Of a stretch of DNA of 64,000 nucleotides, positions 53,249-63,005 are shown in pieces (position 1 is the stretch's first letter; each line of letters begins with the position of its first letter). Under the pieces are notes generated by a model, which was given only the letters and a program-made list of their open reading frames with translations, searched no databases and was not told where the DNA came from. The stretch lies in assembly GCF_029689925.1 (NCBI RefSeq), contig NZ_CP121445.1, forward strand, positions 2,721,001-2,785,000, given 5' to 3'. The stretch comes from Anaerocolumna sp. AGMB13025. Its GTDB lineage: Bacteria; Bacillota; Clostridia; Lachnospirales; Lachnospiraceae. Made by a program: the position numbers and the translations under genes.

Positions 53249-54203
53249 AGAACAGGATAATAGAATTAAACACATTGAAGCTATAATTAAGTCCTATCTG
53301 CCAAAAGAAGAAGGACCTCAAAAGCGTGTGTTCGAGGCAATGAATTACAGCATATTAGCAGGTGGCAAAAGACTGCGTCCAATGCTTATGCTGGAGACGT
53401 TCCGGCTCTTTGAAGGCAGAGACGAAAGGTTAGTAGAACCATTTATGGCGGCGATCGAGATGATTCATACCTATTCCCTGGTTCATGATGATCTGCCGGC
53501 TATGGATGACGATGAGTACCGCAGGGGAAGAAAGACCACTCATGTAGTTTTTGGTGAAGCCATGGGAATTCTGGCAGGGGATGGTTTGTTAAACTATGCC
53601 TTTGAAACTGTGACCGCCTCCTTAACAAGGCTTTCCGGTGAAGACCTGATACGGGGAGCAAAAGCCCTTTGTATCCTTTCTGAAAAAGCAGGAATATATG
53701 GCATGATTGGCGGTCAGGTTATTGATATGGAAGGCTTTGGTCTTAAACTGGAGCAAGACACAGATTTTGATGCCTTAGGCAATGGCATGGGGTTAACAAA
53801 ATCACAAAATAGTCATAAGAATATACAGGAACGGTTAAATTACATGTACAAATTAAAAACCGGTGCCCTAATGGAAGCCTCCATGATGATCGGAGCTGTT
53901 TTGGCAGGTGCTGGTGAAGCTGATATCTGTACATTAGAGGGAATAGCTTCGGATATTGGTCTTGCCTTTCAGGTTCAAGATGACATACTGGATGTTACGT
54001 CTACTACTGAGATAATTGGCAAGCCCGTTCACAGTGATGAGAAGAATCATAAAATAACCTATGTCGGGTTATTAGGAATAGAAAGAGCCAGAGAAGAAGT
54101 TGTGTCGTTGTCAGCAAAAGGAATATCCGCCTTGGAGTCCCTTAATAAAAGCAATGATTTTTTAAAGGTTTTAATCCGAAAACTGATCAGCCGTGAGAAA
54201 TAG
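53226..54203 (+). CDS. ispA: Polyprenyl (farnesyl/geranyl) diphosphate synthase
   Basis: Chain-elongating prenyltransferase. The first Asp-rich motif is HDDLPAMDDDEYRRGR and the second is QVQDDILD, with GGKRLRPML and KTGAL. The two residues before the first motif, in MIHTYSLVHDD, fit a short-chain (C10/C15) product. There is an insertion of about 24 residues (asparagine/glycine-rich) between GGQVIDMEG and YKLKTGAL compared with E. coli IspA, giving 325 residues. Start ATG 53226 follows AGGTGA. Confidence 0.92.
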   Translation: MNPMNFYEEQDNRIKHIEAIIKSYLPKEEGPQKRVFEAMNYSILAGGKRLRPMLMLETFRLFEGRDERLVEPFMAAIEMIHTYSLVHDDLPAMDDDEYRRGRKTTHVVFGEAMGILAGDGLLNYAFETVTASLTRLSGEDLIRGAKALCILSEKAGIYGMIGGQVIDMEGFGLKLEQDTDFDALGNGMGLTKSQNSHKNIQERLNYMYKLKTGALMEASMMIGAVLAGAGEADICTLEGIASDIGLAFQVQDDILDVTSTTEIIGKPVHSDEKNHKITYVGLLGIERAREEVVSLSAKGISALESLNKSNDFLKVLIRKLISREK

Positions 54204-54255
54204 TATGACGAACAACAGGATTAATAATATAAATAAATGAAATGAAGGTGAAGTC

Positions 54256-56196
54256 TTGTCGCAAATCTTGGATAATATTAATCAGGCGAATGACATTAAA
54301 AAAATAAATCCCTCCGATTATAAAAGACTGGCAGAAGAAATCAGAAAATTTCTGGTACAAAATATCAGTAAAACAGGCGGACATTTAGCCTCTAATCTTG
54401 GGGCGGTCGAATTAACCATGGCTTTGCATCTATGCATGGATTTCCCAAAAGATAAATTAGTATGGGATGTGGGTCATCAGGCTTATACCCATAAACTGCT
54501 GACCGGCAGAAAGAACGAATTTAACACCTTACGTACCTTTGAAGGGCTAAGCGGGTTTCCGAAGAAGAAAGAAAGTAACTGTGATTCTTTTGATACCGGA
54601 CATAGTTCCACCTCCATATCTGCTGCCATGGGGCTTGTAAAAGCCAGAGATATAAATGGTGATAATTACAGAGTAACCGCAGTAATCGGTGATGGTGCAT
54701 TGTCTGGAGGGCTTGCCTTTGAAGCACTGAATAATGCTGCAAGACTCAATTCCAATCTGATGATTGTTTTAAATGACAATAATATGTCCATATCGGAGAA
54801 CGTTGGTGGAATGGCCAATTATCTTGGACAGCTTAGAACCGATGTGAAGTATAATCGATTTAAGGATTCCGTTGAAAAAGCACTTAATACCATACCAGGA
54901 ATTGGTTCAGTAATTATGGATAAATTAAGAAAATCGAAAGATTCCATCAAGCGGCTGGTTATTCCCGGCATGTTGTTTGAGGATATGGGATTAACCTATA
55001 TCGGTCCCATTGATGGACATAATATCAATGAATTAACAACTGCATTTGCCAGTGCTGCCAAGGTAAAAGAAGCGGTGCTTGTCCATGTCATTACCAAAAA
55101 AGGCAGAGGGTATAAACCGGCGGAACTTAATCCCAGCCGGTATCATGGTGTAGAATCTTTTGATATAAAAACAGGAAAGAATAATGTAGAAAAGATAGGC
55201 GTAACATATACCGATGTCTTTTCTGATACAATTATGGAGCTGGCAGAAAAGAATGATAACCTGGTGGCTATTACGGCAGCGATGCCCAGCGGAACAGGCT
55301 TAAATAAATTTATGAGGCAGTATCCCGACCGGTTTTTTGATGTGGGAATTGCGGAAGAACATGCAGTTACCTATGCGGCAGGGTTAGCCTCCGGCGGAAT
55401 GAAACCGGTAGTAGCCATATATTCGACCTTTTTGCAGAGGGCATATGACCAAATTCTCCATGATGTCTGCATTAATAAGCTTCCGGTGGTTTTTGCGATT
55501 GACCGGGCCGGCTTAGTCGGTAGTGACGGGGAAACTCATCAGGGTATTTTTGATATATCCTTTTTATCTCATATCCCCTCCATGACACTAATTGCACCTA
55601 AGAATAAGCAGGAATTTAAGGATATGCTGATCTTTGCCAGCCAATTTAACGGTCCGATTGCAATACGGTATCCAAGAGGCAGGGCTTATGAGGGACTTAC
55701 GGAATATAATACCCCGATTGAATACGGAAAAAGCGAGATACTAAATATAAACGGTCAGGAAAAAACGGTACCGGTGCATTCTATAAAACCGGTTGAGTCA
55801 GGCAGCAGCTTCTCTGCAGATCATATCGTAATACTTGCAGTAGGAAGTATGGTTGAAACTGGTTATCAGGTTATGACAAAACTTATCAGTATGGGTAAGG
55901 AGGTCACTTTAGTTAATGTAAGATTCATAAAACCTATGGATGAAGAATTACTGCACCGCCTTTCAAAAAGCCACGGTATATGGATTACAATGGAGGAGAA
56001 TGTGAAAAGCGGTGGTTACGGTGAACGGGTTGCAGGATTTTTAATGGAACATAATTACAGGCAGATAAGAATGATTAACATATCTTTACCAGATCAGTTC
56101 ATTGAACAGGGTGATGTTGCTGTGTTAAAAGAAAAACTTGGCTTTGATGCGCCATCTATCCTGGAAAATATTATAACGAAAATAGAAGATAAATAA
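54256..56196 (+). CDS. dxs: 1-deoxy-D-xylulose-5-phosphate synthase
   Basis: First MEP-pathway enzyme. The thiamine-diphosphate motif is GDGALSGGLAFEALNNA...LNDNNMSI, with the catalytic-site HQAYTHKLLTGR, IDGHN, the Glu in GIAEEHAVTYAAGLA, and YPRGRA. The TTG start at 54256 follows GAAGGTGAAG. 646 residues, slightly longer than the usual about 620, because of a segment near 515-530 (SIKPVESGSSFS). Confidence 0.94.
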   Translation: MSQILDNINQANDIKKINPSDYKRLAEEIRKFLVQNISKTGGHLASNLGAVELTMALHLCMDFPKDKLVWDVGHQAYTHKLLTGRKNEFNTLRTFEGLSGFPKKKESNCDSFDTGHSSTSISAAMGLVKARDINGDNYRVTAVIGDGALSGGLAFEALNNAARLNSNLMIVLNDNNMSISENVGGMANYLGQLRTDVKYNRFKDSVEKALNTIPGIGSVIMDKLRKSKDSIKRLVIPGMLFEDMGLTYIGPIDGHNINELTTAFASAAKVKEAVLVHVITKKGRGYKPAELNPSRYHGVESFDIKTGKNNVEKIGVTYTDVFSDTIMELAEKNDNLVAITAAMPSGTGLNKFMRQYPDRFFDVGIAEEHAVTYAAGLASGGMKPVVAIYSTFLQRAYDQILHDVCINKLPVVFAIDRAGLVGSDGETHQGIFDISFLSHIPSMTLIAPKNKQEFKDMLIFASQFNGPIAIRYPRGRAYEGLTEYNTPIEYGKSEILNINGQEKTVPVHSIKPVESGSSFSADHIVILAVGSMVETGYQVMTKLISMGKEVTLVNVRFIKPMDEELLHRLSKSHGIWITMEENVKSGGYGERVAGFLMEHNYRQIRMINISLPDQFIEQGDVAVLKEKLGFDAPSILENIITKIEDK

Positions 56197-56225
56197 GCAT
56201 TTATTGATATATAATGGAGGATATT

Positions 56226-57092
56226 GTGAAGGAACGATTGGATGTCTTATTGGTGAAAAGGAACCTGATTGAATCCAGGGAAAAAGCCAAAGCGGTTATT
56301 ATGGCCGGTAATGTATTTGTAGAGGGTCAGCGGGAAGATAAAGCCGGAAGTATGTTTTCAGACTCCGTTACCATTGAACTCAAAGGCATTGCGTTAAAAT
56401 ATGTAAGCCGCGGCGGATTTAAACTGGAAAAAGCTGTGGAGCAATACAGGGTGTCGCTAGAGGGCAAAATATGTATGGATGTGGGTTCCTCCACTGGCGG
56501 ATTTACAGATTGTATGCTGCAAAACGGAGCTGTGAAGGTATATGCCGTAGATGTTGGTACGAATCAGCTGGCCTGGAAGTTAAGACAGGATGAGAGAGTC
56601 ATTTCCATGGAGAAGACCAATATAAGATATCTGGAACCAAATCAGATCCCTGACAGCATAGATTTCATATCCATTGATGTTGCCTTTATCTCCTTAACAA
56701 AGGTGTTACAGCCGGTAAGGGAGTTGTTAAGGAATGAAGGGGAGATTGTGTGCCTGATTAAACCTCAATTTGAAGCCGGCAGAGAAAAAGTTGGAAAAAA
56801 AGGTGTGGTCCGGGAGCCGGAAATCCATATAGAGGTTATAGAAAAAGTTATTATATTTGCAGTCAGTCTTGGGTTTCATATCCTTAATCTGGATTATTCA
56901 CCGATAAAAGGACCGGAGGGGAATATTGAATATTTATTACATATTCAAAAAAAGGAAGTCCTCCCCCAAAATACCAAGGAAGAAATTACTTTAACGGAAT
57001 GCAGCAGGTATGTAGAGAATACGGAAATAGGCAGTCTGGCTGACTATATTGATAAAATTGTAACCACAGCCCATAATACATTAAACTTGTAA
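56226..57092 (+). CDS. tlyA: TlyA-family rRNA (cytidine-2'-O)-methyltransferase
   Basis: An N-terminal S4 RNA-binding domain (ERLDVLLVKRNLIESREKAKAVIMAGNVFV) is followed by an FtsJ-like methyltransferase (DVGSSTGGFTDCMLQNGA, SIDVAFISL, IKPQFEAGREKVGKKGVVR). GGAGG at 56216-56220 points to GTG 56226; the ATG at 56214 overlaps the site itself. Homologues methylate 16S/23S rRNA, and in clostridia the gene is linked to nadK and argR as here. Confidence 0.92.
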   Translation: MKERLDVLLVKRNLIESREKAKAVIMAGNVFVEGQREDKAGSMFSDSVTIELKGIALKYVSRGGFKLEKAVEQYRVSLEGKICMDVGSSTGGFTDCMLQNGAVKVYAVDVGTNQLAWKLRQDERVISMEKTNIRYLEPNQIPDSIDFISIDVAFISLTKVLQPVRELLRNEGEIVCLIKPQFEAGREKVGKKGVVREPEIHIEVIEKVIIFAVSLGFHILNLDYSPIKGPEGNIEYLLHIQKKEVLPQNTKEEITLTECSRYVENTEIGSLADYIDKIVTTAHNTLNL

Positions 57093-57168
57093 TGGTCGGG
57101 TGTTTATGTTACAATATCTTTAAGCATTGTATAAATAATCAAAGCAATGCAACTTACAGGAGTTATGG

Positions 57169-58035
57169 ATGAATAAATTTTGTGTAATAACAAATCGGGA
57201 TAAAGATACGGATCTTGCGGTAACCTCTGAAATCGTCGATTATATGAATAAAAATCATAAAGAATGTCTGCTATTGGAGGGACAGAACCCTGTCAGCTGC
57301 AGTCACCGCTTCACCGATGCCAAAGCGATACCAGAGGATACCGAGTGTGCTATTGTACTAGGCGGAGATGGGACAATCATACAGGCAGCTAATGATCTTG
57401 CTGGCAAAGGAATCCCTATCCTTGGTGTCAATCTTGGAACCCTTGGCTTTTTGGCTGAAACGGAAAAACATAATATATATGAAGCTTTGGATTCCTTATT
57501 TGCAGACCAGTGCGGTATGGAGAGCAGAATGATGCTCCATGGTAGTATATTCAGCAGCAGTAAGAAGGCTTATGAAGGAATTGTTCTGAATGATATTGTT
57601 ATCACACGAAGCGGTTTTTCACGAATTATCAGTGTTAGTATATATGTTAATGATGAATTAGTAGACCGGTACCGCGGGGATGGGGTTATCATCTCTACGC
57701 CAACAGGTTCTACCGGATACAATCTATCCTCCGGAGGTCCGGTTGTAAAACCGGATGCCAGAGTTATGATTATAACACCAATATGCCCTCACACCTTAAA
57801 TTCCAGAAGTATCGTAGTATCCTCCGAAGATTCGGTAAAGATTAAGATTGATGAGAGCAAAAAGACTCAGGAAGAAGAAGCTATTGCTACGTTTGACGGA
57901 AGAATGGCAATCCTGCTTCAGGCTGAAGATATCATAGACATTAGTAAGGCGCAAGAGGAAACTAAATTAGTCAAAATTAATCATACTAGTTTTTTTAATA
58001 TACTAAGAACAAAAATCGGACAAGGTGGAGAATAG
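57169..58035 (+). CDS. nadK: NAD kinase
   Basis: Phosphorylates NAD to NADP. LGGDGTIIQAAND is the ATP/NAD motif, NLGTLGFLAE, GDGVIISTPTGSTGYNLSSGGP and CPHTLNSRSIV complete the signature. 288 residues. Only 2 bp separate it from argR. Confidence 0.95.
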   Translation: MNKFCVITNRDKDTDLAVTSEIVDYMNKNHKECLLLEGQNPVSCSHRFTDAKAIPEDTECAIVLGGDGTIIQAANDLAGKGIPILGVNLGTLGFLAETEKHNIYEALDSLFADQCGMESRMMLHGSIFSSSKKAYEGIVLNDIVITRSGFSRIISVSIYVNDELVDRYRGDGVIISTPTGSTGYNLSSGGPVVKPDARVMIITPICPHTLNSRSIVVSSEDSVKIKIDESKKTQEEEAIATFDGRMAILLQAEDIIDISKAQEETKLVKINHTSFFNILRTKIGQGGE

Positions 58036-58037
58036 GG

Positions 58038-58499
58038 ATGAAAGTTGGAAGACAGAGTAAAATTATTGAATTGATCAATAAGAACGATATTGAAACTCAG
58101 GAAGAATTAGCGGATTTATTGACTAAAGCCGGTTATAATGTAACCCAGGCGACTATATCCAGAGATATACGTGAATTAAAATTAACCAAAATTTCTGTTG
58201 ATGACGGCAAACAAAAGTATATAGTTTTGAATAATACGGAGACTGGTTTGAGTGAAAAGTTTGTCCGTGTGTTAAAAGACGGCTTTGTATCCATGGATAT
58301 GGCACAGAATATTATTGTAGTTAAGACAGTATCCGGTATGGCCATGGCGGTGGCAGCTGCTTTGGATGCATTGCATATTCAGGGAATTATGGGTTGTATT
58401 GCCGGTGATGATACGGTTATGTGCGTAATAAAAACAACAGAAGAAACTGTAATTGTTATGGAAAAACTAAACAAACTAATCAATTCAAAAAGCTTGTAA
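58038..58499 (+). CDS. argR: Arginine repressor ArgR
   Basis: The N-terminal winged helix is SKIIELINKNDIETQEELADLLTKAGYNVTQATISRDI. The C-terminal hexamerisation/arginine-binding domain has GCIAGDDTVMCVIKT. 153 residues. In many clostridia recN follows directly; here a minisatellite and yebC follow instead. Confidence 0.94.
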   Translation: MKVGRQSKIIELINKNDIETQEELADLLTKAGYNVTQATISRDIRELKLTKISVDDGKQKYIVLNNTETGLSEKFVRVLKDGFVSMDMAQNIIVVKTVSGMAMAVAAALDALHIQGIMGCIAGDDTVMCVIKTTEETVIVMEKLNKLINSKSL

Positions 58500-58638
58500 A
58501 CTGGGATAGACCGTGATACAATATTTTATTGTGCAGAAGAATTTTAACTGTATATATCCGTCACAGCTTAAAGTATGGCTGTGGGCGGAATTCGTTTGTG
58601 TAAAAACTTAATATTTATTACGGGCTTAGATAAGTTAC

Positions 58639-58748
58639 CTGTTAAGTAAAATACTTGTTAAGTAAAATACTTGTTAAGTAAAATACTTGTTAAGCAAAAT
58701 ACTTGTTAAGCAAATTACCTGTTAAGTTAATACTTGTTAGGTAATTTC
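58639..58748 (+). repeat. 16-bp minisatellite downstream of argR
   Basis: About seven units of ttgttaagtaaaatac and variants run in tandem at a mostly exact 16-bp period. The rest of the 345-bp gap (58500-58844) contains a weak hairpin near 58559-58590 and the yebC upstream region. No gene. Confidence 0.9.
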
Positions 58749-58844
58749 TTGTTTAGGTAAAAAGCCTGCTTAGCAGGAATTGATAAGTACAGTATAAGAC
58801 TTATGTGCTAATTCAAATAATTATAGAATAAAGGAGATTTTTAT

Positions 58845-59573
58845 ATGTCGGGACATTCCAAATTTGCCAATATTAAGCATAAAAAAGAAAGAAATGATTC
58901 TACCAAAGGAAAGATATTTACAAAGTTAGGAAGAGAAATAGCTGTAGCGGTAAAAGAAGGTGGACCGGATCCGAATAGCAACAGTCGTTTAAAAGATGTT
59001 ATAGCAAAAGCAAAATCCAACAATATGCCCAATGATACCATTGACAGAAGTATTAAAAAGGCAGCCGGAGACGCCAATGCCGTTAATTATGAATTTGTAA
59101 CTTATGAAGGATATGGACCTAATGGAACTGCAATTATTGTAGAAGCTTTAACAGATAATAAGAATAGAACAGCCTCCAATGTCAGAAATGCATTTACAAA
59201 AGGTAATGGTAATGTGGGTACCCAAGGCTGTGTATCTTTTATGTTTGACAAAAAAGGTCAGATTATCATTGATAAAGAAGAATGTAATTTGGAAGCTGAC
59301 GAACTTATGATGACTGCCCTGGATGCCGGAGCAGAAGACTTTTCAGAAGAAGAGGACAGTTTTGAAATCTTAACCGATCCCGATGCCTTCAGTGAAGTTC
59401 GTGAAACCCTGGAAAAAGCCGGAATCCCCATGGCACAGGCAGATGTGACTATGATACCTCAGACCTGGGTAGATTTAACCAGCGAACAGGATATTAAGAT
59501 GATGAACCGTACTCTGGATTTACTGGATGAAGATGATGATGTGCAGGAAGTATATCATAATTGGAATGAGTAA
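58845..59573 (+). CDS. yebC: YebC/PmpR-family protein
   Basis: SGHSKFANIKHKKERNDSTKGKIFTKLGREI opens the family. NNMPNDTIDRSIKKAAG and YEGYGPNGTAIIVEALTDNKNRTASNVRNAF are diagnostic. 242 residues. AAAGGAGA precedes the ATG. Members were annotated as transcriptional regulators; recent work on homologues links YebC to translation of proline-rich stretches. It is monocistronic with a terminator. Confidence 0.93.
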   Translation: MSGHSKFANIKHKKERNDSTKGKIFTKLGREIAVAVKEGGPDPNSNSRLKDVIAKAKSNNMPNDTIDRSIKKAAGDANAVNYEFVTYEGYGPNGTAIIVEALTDNKNRTASNVRNAFTKGNGNVGTQGCVSFMFDKKGQIIIDKEECNLEADELMMTALDAGAEDFSEEEDSFEILTDPDAFSEVRETLEKAGIPMAQADVTMIPQTWVDLTSEQDIKMMNRTLDLLDEDDDVQEVYHNWNE

Positions 59574-59685
59574 GTTGGGACTGTGAAAGTACTGTAAATA
59601 CTAGTTTTGTGTAATTTAGTAAGAGAGAAATGTTCACCAGTTATGATGTACTGGTATGTTTTAATAGAAAATGAAGGGTACTTCT

Positions 59686-59735
59686 AATCCTGCATTTATC
59701 ACAACTGACACAAGTGATGAATGCAGGATTTTTCT
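59686..59735 (+). terminator. Terminator of yebC
   Basis: aatcctgcatttatcac pairs with gtgatgaatgcaggatt (one small mismatch), followed by ttttct. 59736-59975 is AT-rich upstream DNA of the next gene, with no other feature. Confidence 0.88.
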
Positions 59736-59975
59736 ATACTTAAGATGTTTTAAAAGAATTTATGTTTGATTGCCAAATGCGTAAATTAAAAGCAAATTCG
59801 TACTCTTAACTTTTATCTTGCAAATCTTATTATGTGAATAAACTATTTATCTCAATCATTGAAACGATTATTCCTTATAGTTAATATAATAGAATATTTA
59901 TTCCTTAAACGCTATTGATGGTAAATATAATAAAATGTATCGTTAATAATAAGAGTACAGGAGGAAGTTCTTAAA

Positions 59976-60320
59976 ATGAATGATGTTTCTAAGATAATCG
60001 GAGATAGAATAAGAATATTAAGAAATAGTAAAGGATTTAGCATAGAAGAGCTGGCTCATAGAGCTGATGTTAGTAATACTCATTTAGGTCATATAGAGCG
60101 TGGAGACAGAAGCCCGACTGTTGAAATGCTAGGGAAGATAGTTATTGCTCTTGATATTTCATTTGCCGAGCTATTTAGTGAATTTCCAATGCCAAACAGT
60201 GAAAACGATACCGTATTAACGTTACTAATCAACAAGCTAAATACTTTAAATGTCAGTGAACAGAAAATAGTATTAGATATAATAGATAATTTATTCAAGT
60301 TAGCGAAAGGTCAATCATAA
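59976..60320 (+). CDS. XRE-family helix-turn-helix regulator
   Basis: A 114-residue protein with a Cro/C1-type helix-turn-helix (about residues 9-62: IRILRNSKGFSIEELAHRADVSNTHLGHIERGDRSPTVEML). A short helical tail ends in VSEQKIVLDIIDNLF. AGGAGG precedes the ATG. It stands alone with its own terminator; the target is unknown. A structured small-RNA candidate begins about 150 bp downstream. Confidence 0.88.
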   Translation: MNDVSKIIGDRIRILRNSKGFSIEELAHRADVSNTHLGHIERGDRSPTVEMLGKIVIALDISFAELFSEFPMPNSENDTVLTLLINKLNTLNVSEQKIVLDIIDNLFKLAKGQS

Positions 60321-60364
60321 AAGGAAGGAAGTTTTCAGTTGCAACTGTCAGCTTCCTTTATTTT
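60321..60364 (+). terminator. Terminator of the XRE gene
   Basis: aaggaag pairs with cttcctt around the inner palindrome cagttg-caactg, followed by tattttatt. Confidence 0.8.
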
Positions 60365-60437
60365 ATTATCACAAGCATATTGAAACGTCTTATAAGGCAT
60401 AAATAAACGAAAAAAATAAATATAAGAAATAAAAATA

Positions 60438-60570
60438 TTGACTGTTTTTACAAAATATGCTATTGTATATAAAAGAGGGTTACATAGTTTTAATTAGAGA
60501 TTATATCAATATACACCCCTCATATTAATATACCGAAAACTTTAATACTATGTAACCTCTTGTTTTATTT
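60438..60570 (+). ncRNA. Candidate small RNA with its own promoter and terminator stem
   Basis: The promoter is ttgact (60438-60443), a 17-bp spacer and an extended -10, tgc-tattgt (60458-60466). Just after the predicted start, gagggttacatagt (60475-60488) pairs with actatgtaacctc (60547-60559), one G bulged, followed by the T-rich ttgttttattt. The about 58-nt loop is AT-rich. No ORF is inside. The stem is also followed by T's on the minus strand, so a MITE-like element with 13-14-bp terminal inverted repeats is an alternative. Confidence 0.5.
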
Positions 60571-60945
60571 AACCTGATAATTAGATAAATAATGGTATTA
60601 CCTTTTGATATAACTGTTATACTTGTTTATACAATTCAGTATTTTCCTTTAAGAAGTTCTTCTTAGGTAATAAATTCCAGATTAATAAATCCTTTTTCTT
60701 GAATATAATTGAAACATCTTTGATTACGATTGCTATCGTTACATCAAAGCATTACATAAGAACAGTAATTAAACACCCCATATTATTAAATAACCATCGG
60801 ATACTCAGTATATGATAAAGGCTTAAGTATTTTGGAAGGTGCGTATTGGGCGGACAAGGGGTAGCTAAATATATTAATTTGATGTATAATTTTATTTATT
60901 GTATACGTAAAGCAATGTTAAACAATTTGAGTTAGGAGATACCTC
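60571..60945. other. Noncoding region before the 60.9-kb gene
   Basis: AT-rich. Contains a small hairpin, taagaag-tt-cttctta, near 60651-60666 and an imperfect one, ctttgattacgat / atcgttacatcaaag, near 60717-60750. No gene seen. Confidence 0.45.
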
Positions 60946-61572
60946 GTGAAATTAATAAAAAGGAAAATAAAAGTCTACGGCGGAAAAGAAATATATATCC
61001 TGACACCCTATGCTATTAGCCCAAATATAACCGCAGGCCATGATAATAAAGGCTTCGTTTTAATTTGGGGTAATGGCAGCGGGTATCAATTTTTAACTGA
61101 GTGTTTCTCCATAGCTGCAGAGTTACATAAAGATGAGATTTTATATTTGCCGGTAAGATATCAGGTAGGCAAGGAGTTCACTGATACTTTTCAAGGATGT
61201 GAATGCAACTATGATATTGTTTGCAGGAACTACTGTGAGACGCAAATTTCCATAAAGGAAATTGAAGATATCCTTAAAATAAAGTCAAGGACAGAAGAGA
61301 TTATTCAGCGAAATCCTAAAATTAATAAAGAATTTATTGACAGGTGGAAAACAAACAGGCGGCTGACGGTAAAAATTCATAAGAGGAATATGTACATATC
61401 AACTAATAGAGACGGTTTTCATTCCTTAACCTATGGAGCAATGAACTTGACTGAATATGGGGATGTATATATTGAGGATTATTTACCTCATATGCACTAT
61501 GACTGGAGTGAAAATACATCATCTAGCATAGGAATTAATTTATATTATTGGAATGATAGAAAAAACAAGTAA
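60946..61572 (+). CDS. Hypothetical protein, 208 residues
   Basis: I do not recognise the family. A GTG start follows a GGAG-like TTAGGAG. The protein is soluble, basic at its N-terminus (KLIKRKIKVYGGK), rich in aromatic residues, and has four Cys including a C-x-C pair near residue 85. It has a helical middle (about 100-140) and a C-terminal part with HSLTYGAMNLTEYGDVYIEDYLPHMHYDW. It has no signal peptide or membrane helix. Neighbouring genes give no clear functional hint. Confidence 0.65.
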   Translation: MKLIKRKIKVYGGKEIYILTPYAISPNITAGHDNKGFVLIWGNGSGYQFLTECFSIAAELHKDEILYLPVRYQVGKEFTDTFQGCECNYDIVCRNYCETQISIKEIEDILKIKSRTEEIIQRNPKINKEFIDRWKTNRRLTVKIHKRNMYISTNRDGFHSLTYGAMNLTEYGDVYIEDYLPHMHYDWSENTSSSIGINLYYWNDRKNK

Positions 61573-61848
61573 CTTTGCTATTAAATAAGTTTGCAGGACA
61601 AGTATGCAATATGTGTCTGTTATAAGTGATAATATCACTCACCACAATTCCGGTTTAGAGGATATTTTTTATTTACAATAATATCGGAGTATGCTAATCT
61701 GGAAGAAATGGTATAATATGGATCTGACATAAGAATGAAACTGAATGAACATCACAATAAAAATATATTCACCTGTATGATGCAGGTATTTACTTAACAA
61801 AATCCATATTCTTTACTAATAACGAAAGATAAAAAGGAGATAGTTAAC

Positions 61849-62427
61849 ATGGATATAAATCAAGAGAAGAAGCTGTCAAAATATATAGGGATTTTATTGG
61901 GTGTATGTATGCTGACAGCTTTCATAACGATTCTTGGTGGATATTACTCGGCTAATATCTTTATAAAAAGCAGTGATGAGTATTTTAAGGATTTTTATAA
62001 TGGAATGACAGGGGGTATTATTCCTTTATTTATATCAGGAACGGTCTACCTGTCAAAATACTTCTTTGCAGGTGTTCTTCTTATCATACCAATAGCAGAA
62101 GCAGTAATCTCCTTCCTGCTTCTTATTATAGCATTATTATTTCAGTCTGGATTGGTTAAGAAATGGAAGATTATCGTATCCAATCTTTCTGTAGGTATTA
62201 TGAATATTGTTAAAGTCGTATTCATAGTATATTTATCATTCTTAATATATCTAACGGTCAACTTTTCATTCTTATTAATCGGTATATATTGCTTGCAATT
62301 ATTAATAAGTGTTCTTCCTATCCTTCTTAGTATAAAATATATACATATCCCAAGTTACAAACAATATGGAAGCAAAGCAAAGGCTAATAACACGAAGGAG
62401 ATCGGTATGAATGAATATAAAAATTAG
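61849..62427 (+). CDS. Hypothetical membrane protein, 192 residues
   Basis: Five predicted membrane segments (about 11-33, 52-75, 76-100, 110-133, 137-165) and a polar tail. AAAGGAGA precedes the ATG. No known family recognised. It overlaps the following acetyltransferase by 17 bp, so the two are co-expressed. Confidence 0.7.
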   Translation: MDINQEKKLSKYIGILLGVCMLTAFITILGGYYSANIFIKSSDEYFKDFYNGMTGGIIPLFISGTVYLSKYFFAGVLLIIPIAEAVISFLLLIIALLFQSGLVKKWKIIVSNLSVGIMNIVKVVFIVYLSFLIYLTVNFSFLLIGIYCLQLLISVLPILLSIKYIHIPSYKQYGSKAKANNTKEIGMNEYKN

Positions 62428-62899
62428 AAATGCATCAATAGAAGATTTGGAGGGTATAGCAGAAATAGAAGCAAGTTGTTTCCCAGAGGCAGAGGCTGCT
62501 GCATGGGAGACCTTAAAAAAACGGATTAAGACATTTTCGGAAAGCTTTTTTCTGGCTGAACTTGAGGGAGAAATAATTGGATTTATTAATGGGTGTGTAA
62601 CCAATAGCACTGCGATTTATGATGAATTATTCAGTGATGTTTCTAAGCATAATCCAAAGGGTAATTATCAGGCTGTTTTTGGACTTGATGTGCTTCTTAA
62701 GTACCGTAACAGAGGAATAGCTGGCATGTTAATGAATCATATGATAGAAGCATCAAAATCAGCTGGGCGTAAAGGAGTTATATTAACTTGTAAACAAAAC
62801 CTGATACCTTATTATTCCAAGTTTGGGTTTGAAAACAAAGGAGTATCAAACTCCCAACATGGAGGTGCAATATGGTATGATATGATTTTGGAGTTTTAA
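62411..62899 (+). CDS. GNAT-family N-acetyltransferase
   Basis: A 162-residue acetyltransferase of the AANAT-like group. IRNASIEDLEGIAEIEASCFPEAEAA opens it. VFGLDVLLKYRNRGIAGMLMNHMIE carries the acetyl-CoA pyrophosphate loop (RNRGIAG), and YYSKFGFENKGVSNSQHGG follows. AAGGAG at 62396-62401 sets the start inside the preceding gene. Substrate unknown. Confidence 0.88.
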   Translation: MNIKIRNASIEDLEGIAEIEASCFPEAEAAAWETLKKRIKTFSESFFLAELEGEIIGFINGCVTNSTAIYDELFSDVSKHNPKGNYQAVFGLDVLLKYRNRGIAGMLMNHMIEASKSAGRKGVILTCKQNLIPYYSKFGFENKGVSNSQHGGAIWYDMILEF

Positions 62900-63005
62900 C
62901 AAGTTGACAAAACGTAACGAAACATGACAGGAATAACAAACAGCCCTACGGGGATTGTCAGGATGATTAACACACAATAACATACAGTCGAAAGAGAAAC
63001 TATAA

